From positions 40,822 through 104,821 of the forward strand of contig CABTWE010000003.1 of NCBI GenBank assembly GCA_902488465.1: a stretch of DNA of 64,000 nt, written 5' to 3'. Both the position numbers and the translations under genes were made by a program. This document shows, one piece after another, positions 60,418 to 64,000 of the stretch. Position 1 is the first letter of the stretch. Every line of letters begins with the position of its first letter. The notes beneath the pieces were generated by a model, which saw nothing but the letters and a program-made list of their open reading frames with translations, did no database searches and had not been told where the DNA came from. The stretch is from an uncultured Tissierellia bacterium (GTDB taxonomy: Bacteria; Bacillota; Clostridia; Tissierellales; Peptoniphilaceae).

Positions 60418-61367
60418 TGATGGGTTTTTATAAGGGAATTAAAGTACTTACAGGAAATGCAAACAGGAAATTAGCCAGAGATATTTGCGATAAAATGGGA
60501 ATTGACTTACTTGACTGCGATGTAACAACTTTTTCGGATGGAGAAATAAATGTTGAAATCAACGAAACAGTTCGTGGATGTGATGTATTTATTATTCAAC
60601 CTACACAAAGTCCTGTAAATGACAATTTGATGGAAATTTTAATTTTGATTGACGCATGCAAAAGAGCAAGTGCAGGCAGAATAAATGCAGTTATTCCATA
60701 CTATGGATATGCAAGACAAGATAGAAAAACTCGTGCACGTGAACCAATCACAGCAAAACTTGTTGCAAACCTTTTGGAAAAAGCAGGTGCAGACAGAGTT
60801 GTAACAATGGACTTGCACGCAGGACAAATTCAAGGATATTTTGACATTCCTGTTGACCATTTGTCAGCAATTCCTGTTCTAGCTGAATATTTTAAGGATA
60901 AAATTGATGAAAACTCAACAGTTGTAAGCCCTGACTTAGGTGGAGTTACAAGAGCAAGAAATTTTGCGAACAAATTAAACTTACCTATTGCAATCATTGA
61001 AAAAAGAAGACCGAGACCGAATGTTTCTGAAGTTATGAATGTTATCGGAGACATCGAAGGAAAGACATGTATTTTGGTTGACGACATTATCGATACAGCC
61101 GGAACTATTTGTCAAGCTGCTAAAACTTTAAAAGAAATGGGCGCAAAGGAAGTTTACGGTTGTGCAAGCCATGGTGTTTTATCAGGACCGGCAATTGAAA
61201 GGCTTCTCGACAGTGAATTAAAAGAATTTGTTATAACAGATTCAATTCCACTTCCGGATCTTCCTGAAATTAGAGATAAAATTAAAGTTGTATCTGTTGC
61301 AGAAATGTTTGCAAAAGCACTTACAATTATCTCAAACAACGAATCCATCAGTAAGATTTTTGACTAA
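60417..61367 (+). CDS. prs: Ribose-phosphate pyrophosphokinase
   Basis: A 316-residue PRPP synthase, converting ribose 5-phosphate and ATP to PRPP. Motifs: KVLTGNANRKLARDIC, FSDGEINVEINETVRG, VIPYYGYARQDRK, VTMDLHAGQIQGYFDIPVDHL and PRPP loop VDDIIDTAGTICQAA. ATG 60417 overlaps the glmU stop (TAATG) behind AAGGAGG; ATG 60420 is the close alternative. The glmU-prs-pth-mfd order is typical of Firmicutes. Confidence 0.97.
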   Translation: MMGFYKGIKVLTGNANRKLARDICDKMGIDLLDCDVTTFSDGEINVEINETVRGCDVFIIQPTQSPVNDNLMEILILIDACKRASAGRINAVIPYYGYARQDRKTRAREPITAKLVANLLEKAGADRVVTMDLHAGQIQGYFDIPVDHLSAIPVLAEYFKDKIDENSTVVSPDLGGVTRARNFANKLNLPIAIIEKRRPRPNVSEVMNVIGDIEGKTCILVDDIIDTAGTICQAAKTLKEMGAKEVYGCASHGVLSGPAIERLLDSELKEFVITDSIPLPDLPEIRDKIKVVSVAEMFAKALTIISNNESISKIFD

Positions 61368-61945
61368 TGAAAGTTATTGTTGGACTTGGAAATCCGGGCG
61401 CAAAATATGAGCTCTCAAGACATAATGCCGGATTTTGGGTTTTGGACAATTTTGCCGATAAGCACGGTGTGTCGATTGATAAACCGAAATTTAATGCACT
61501 TGTCGGTGAGTTCAATAAATCCGGTGAGAAGATAATTCTTTTAAAGCCGATGACTTATATGAACGAAAGTGGTGTTGCTGTTTCTGAAATTTTAAAGTTT
61601 TATAAATTAGAACTTTCTGATTTGATAGTCGTTGTCGACGACATTGAAATTGAACTTGGTACTCTTCGCATCAGAAAGAAAGGCGGCAAGGGCACACACA
61701 ATGGACTTAAGTCTATTTTTAATCATCTTAAATCTGATGACTATACAAAAGTGAAGCTCGGTGTTGGCAAATTCATGAGAGACTGCGATTTGGCGGATTT
61801 TGTACTTGCACGTCCGCCTAAAAAGGATTCTGAAATTATCGATCTACTTGTTAATAAGGCGGTTGACTCACTTGACGCAATTCTTGATATTGGAATTGAT
61901 AATGCGATGAATAATTATAATGGAAAAATAGAAATTAATGGATAA
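61367..61945 (+). CDS. pth: Peptidyl-tRNA hydrolase
   Basis: 192 residues. GLGNPGAKYELSRHNAGFWVLD contains the catalytic His; KPMTYMNESGVAV, DDIEIELGTLRIRKKGGKGTHNGLKSI and FVLARPP complete the family. It releases peptides from peptidyl-tRNA. Its ATG overlaps the prs stop by one base. Confidence 0.97.
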   Translation: MKVIVGLGNPGAKYELSRHNAGFWVLDNFADKHGVSIDKPKFNALVGEFNKSGEKIILLKPMTYMNESGVAVSEILKFYKLELSDLIVVVDDIEIELGTLRIRKKGGKGTHNGLKSIFNHLKSDDYTKVKLGVGKFMRDCDLADFVLARPPKKDSEIIDLLVNKAVDSLDAILDIGIDNAMNNYNGKIEING

Positions 61946-64000
61946 ATTGTTGGAAAGAATAAAAAAAGAGCCTGTTCTTGAAAGTTTTTTGAGGGCCTAT
62001 AAAGATGGAAAGTCGGCACTTATAAGCGGTGTGGGCGATGAATTTTTGGATTATCTAATAACCCTTGTAGCAAAGGAGGATAGGCCTTTTTTTGCTGTAT
62101 TTCCAACAGAGGCGGAAGCAAAACAGTTTGTTGATAGATGTGACGACGAGGAAATTGTTTGTGACTATATGCCGCCAAGAGAGAAAATTTATTACGAAAT
62201 AAAAGTAATTGACGACAAAGTTCAAAAGGACCGCTTATCTGTGTTCCAAAGAATGATTAGTGAGGAAACAAAGCTGATTGCACTATCACTTTTTACACTT
62301 TATGACCACAATCTAAATTTAGATTTTTATAAAAATAAAATTATTAAAATAAAAAAAGGCGATAGATTTGATTTTGATGAACTTGTTTCGATGCTTATCT
62401 CAAGCGGATTTAAAAGGGAGCCGGAAGTCAGTTCTCGGGGCGACTTTAGTCTTCGCGGCGATATAGTCGACATTTTTCCAATTTGTGGAGAAGGTCTTAT
62501 TAGAATAGAATTTTTTGACGATGAGGTCGACACAATAAGACTTGTAGATTCAGATACGAGACTTTCAACTGAATATATTGATGAGATTGAGATTTTTCCA
62601 AGTGAAGAACTTATAATTGATGAATACACAAAAAAATCACTAATTGACGGAATTTCAAAAGATTTAGAGAAAAAGGAAAATAGAGAAGATTATAAAAAGT
62701 TCGATATTATCCTTGAAAAATTACGTGAGGACTCATATTCAAGCGAACGCGAAATTTTATTTTCATATTTTCCGGAAGAACTTAAAGTTCGGACTTTTGA
62801 TCTGGCTAAAGACTATAATATTCTTTTTATTTATCCGGATTTAGCGAAGAAAGAGATTTTAAGTTATTATGAGTATTTGGACATGGAGCTCAGCCATTTA
62901 TATTTAAGCCATGAAATCATGAGTGAAGATATTTATGGAGACAGACTTTTTGATCCGGAAGCGGTTAAAGAAATAAAAAATCGTGCTTTTTATGTTTCCG
63001 GTCTTCCGAGAAAAATAAAAGATGTTTTGGATTATGAATTAAAAATCAAAAGTGTGCCGAAATATGGGCGCGATTTTAATGAGATTTTTAAAGATATATC
63101 AAAATATGAAGATGAAAAATATAGAATTTATTTGAGTGCAAGTGATGATGTAAAGAGAAAGGCCATTGAAGATAATTTTTTGGAGCATGGTTTTCCTTAC
63201 ACATACGATGACGATGATAAAAATAAAATAATATTAACACAAAAGGCTATTTCAAATGGATTTTCTCTGCCAAGTATAAATTTAGTTGTGTTTGGCGACC
63301 TAAACATTTTCGGTTTCAGTGAAAAAAGGGGAAAACGAAAAAAGTCTAAGTCATCTTCCAACTTAAGAATTCAAGATATAAATGTGGGCGACTATGTAAT
63401 TCATGAGGACCACGGAGTTGGTGAATACAATGGCGTTAAGACACTCGATATAAAGGGTGTGAGAAAAGATTATCTTGAAATTCTCTATAAGGACCAAGAC
63501 AAGCTTTATTTGCCTGTTGAAAATATAAATCAAATTGACAAGTACACATCAAAAGAAGGAGCAAAGCCGAGAATTTATGGTTTGGACAGTATCCAATGGA
63601 AGAAAACCAAGGAGAAAACTAGAAAAGCAATAAACGAAATGGCTCGTGAACTTATCGAGTTATATGCAGCGAGGGCAAATAAAGAGGGCTTCCAATTCAG
63701 CAAGGACACCGAATGGCAGCATGAGTTTGAAGACAGTTTCAAATATGTTGAGACGGAGGGTCAGCTCATGGCGATAGATGAAATTAAAGCTGATATGGAA
63801 TCAAAAAAGCCTATGGATAGGCTCCTTTTAGGAGACGTTGGATACGGTAAGACGGAAGTTGCACTTAGGGCAGCTTTTAAGGCCATAATGGACGGTAAAC
63901 AGGTTGCTATGCTTACACCAACGACACTACTTGCAGGAATAACTGTGGATACGAAGAATTTCTTCTATCAAACAGGTGTTAGAACTTTTGAAGCGGCGTC
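61938..64000 (+). CDS. mfd: Transcription-repair coupling factor Mfd (5' part, runs off the window)
   Basis: ATG 61938 lies within the pth 3' end (8-nt overlap) and opens a frame still open at the window edge, 687 codons. The N-terminal UvrB-like region (FPTEAEAKQF, YMPPREKIYYE, REPEVSSRGDFSLRGDIVDIFP-like) is followed by the polymerase-interacting domain (VGDYVIHEDHGVGEYNGV, YLEILYKDQDKLYLPVENI) and helicase motifs FKYVETEGQLMAIDEIKADM, GDVGYGKTEVALRAAF. Mfd removes stalled RNA polymerase and recruits UvrA. After LTPTTLLA the expected Q-H stretch is replaced by GITVDTKNFF, a deviation noted separately. Confidence 0.95.
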   Translation, partial: MDKLLERIKKEPVLESFLRAYKDGKSALISGVGDEFLDYLITLVAKEDRPFFAVFPTEAEAKQFVDRCDDEEIVCDYMPPREKIYYEIKVIDDKVQKDRLSVFQRMISEETKLIALSLFTLYDHNLNLDFYKNKIIKIKKGDRFDFDELVSMLISSGFKREPEVSSRGDFSLRGDIVDIFPICGEGLIRIEFFDDEVDTIRLVDSDTRLSTEYIDEIEIFPSEELIIDEYTKKSLIDGISKDLEKKENREDYKKFDIILEKLREDSYSSEREILFSYFPEELKVRTFDLAKDYNILFIYPDLAKKEILSYYEYLDMELSHLYLSHEIMSEDIYGDRLFDPEAVKEIKNRAFYVSGLPRKIKDVLDYELKIKSVPKYGRDFNEIFKDISKYEDEKYRIYLSASDDVKRKAIEDNFLEHGFPYTYDDDDKNKIILTQKAISNGFSLPSINLVVFGDLNIFGFSEKRGKRKKSKSSSNLRIQDINVGDYVIHEDHGVGEYNGVKTLDIKGVRKDYLEILYKDQDKLYLPVENINQIDKYTSKEGAKPRIYGLDSIQWKKTKEKTRKAINEMARELIELYAARANKEGFQFSKDTEWQHEFEDSFKYVETEGQLMAIDEIKADMESKKPMDRLLLGDVGYGKTEVALRAAFKAIMDGKQVAMLTPTTLLAGITVDTKNFFYQTGVRTFEAA

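Noticed and set aside
1..64000. CRISPR arrays, tRNA or rRNA genes, insertion sequences, prophage or an integrative element
   Set aside because: No regularly spaced repeats, tRNA-like cloverleaf, rRNA sequence, transposase, integrase or flanking direct repeats were seen; the island at 37-45 kb has base composition like its neighbours.

Overview
The window is AT-rich, densely coding DNA from a low-GC anaerobic Gram-positive bacterium. AGGAGG-type ribosome sites, frequent TTG starts, T-box leaders, lipoprotein signals, a NifJ-type pyruvate:ferredoxin oxidoreductase and the glmU-prs-pth-mfd and rqcP-divIC gene orders all point to the Firmicutes. The gene mix suggests the Tissierellia/Peptoniphilaceae area, but that placement is inference. 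Almost every long stretch is explained by a gene. I saw no rRNA, tRNA, CRISPR array, insertion sequence or phage.

Layout. 1-3.0 kb: end of a type IV pilus/competence assembly operon (PilB tail, PilC) and a VanW/G5 cell-wall protein. 3.0-9.5 kb: an unknown lipoprotein, uvrB, uvrA and a tiny membrane ORF. 9.5-11.9 kb, minus strand: a TRIC-type channel, a DUF3841 protein and an HD-GNAT fusion. 12-21.3 kb: alr-mazF, a GNAT protein, a glycosyltransferase-CsaB fusion, tagA, tkt and pepP. 21.4-29.4 kb: uvrC, nifJ, a PTS-type IIC membrane protein and small genes. 29.4-30.96 kb, minus strand: a MATE transporter behind a structured leader ending in an intrinsic terminator. 31-37 kb: tig-clpP-clpX, then DUF969-DUF979-pcp. 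37.2-45.2 kb: an accessory island. 45.4-49.4 kb: lon, engB, an ArsM-like methyltransferase with an in-frame UGA, and a small membrane protein. 49.4-64 kb: tyrS with a very short T-box, sodA, an RNA methyltransferase, a SpoIIE phosphatase, rqcP, divIC, asnS with a T-box, leuS, glmU, prs, pth and the start of mfd.

The most interesting part is 37.2-49.1 kb. The island holds a two-domain rhodanese lipoprotein, a DUF2064 (TIGR04282-type) transferase fused to an aminoglycoside-phosphotransferase-like kinase, two TVP38/TMEM64 membrane proteins, a TIGR04283-type glycosyltransferase, a CCG-domain iron-sulfur protein, a C_GCAxxG_C_C protein, a decayed ABC-ATPase TOBE tail and a YdjY-like lipoprotein. 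TIGR04282 and TIGR04283 are families known as rSAM/selenodomain-associated or arsenosugar-associated transferases, and TVP38, YdjY and rhodanese families also sit together in the E. coli ydj-ynj locus. About 3 kb downstream lies an ArsM-like methyltransferase whose reading frame passes through a UGA exactly where the third arsenic-binding cysteine belongs. A 6-bp stem with a 5-nt loop follows the UGA at the distance expected of a bacterial SECIS element. I read this as a selenocysteine-containing ArsM next to a candidate organoarsenic/organoselenium pathway. The ArsS radical SAM enzyme and the Sec machinery are not in the window.

Regulation is visible in several places: two T-boxes (asnS, tyrS), a MATE-gene attenuator with mutually exclusive structures, strong sigma-A-type promoters with 16-17 bp spacers, and many rho-independent terminators. 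glmU appears to start at AUU behind a near-perfect Shine-Dalgarno sequence.
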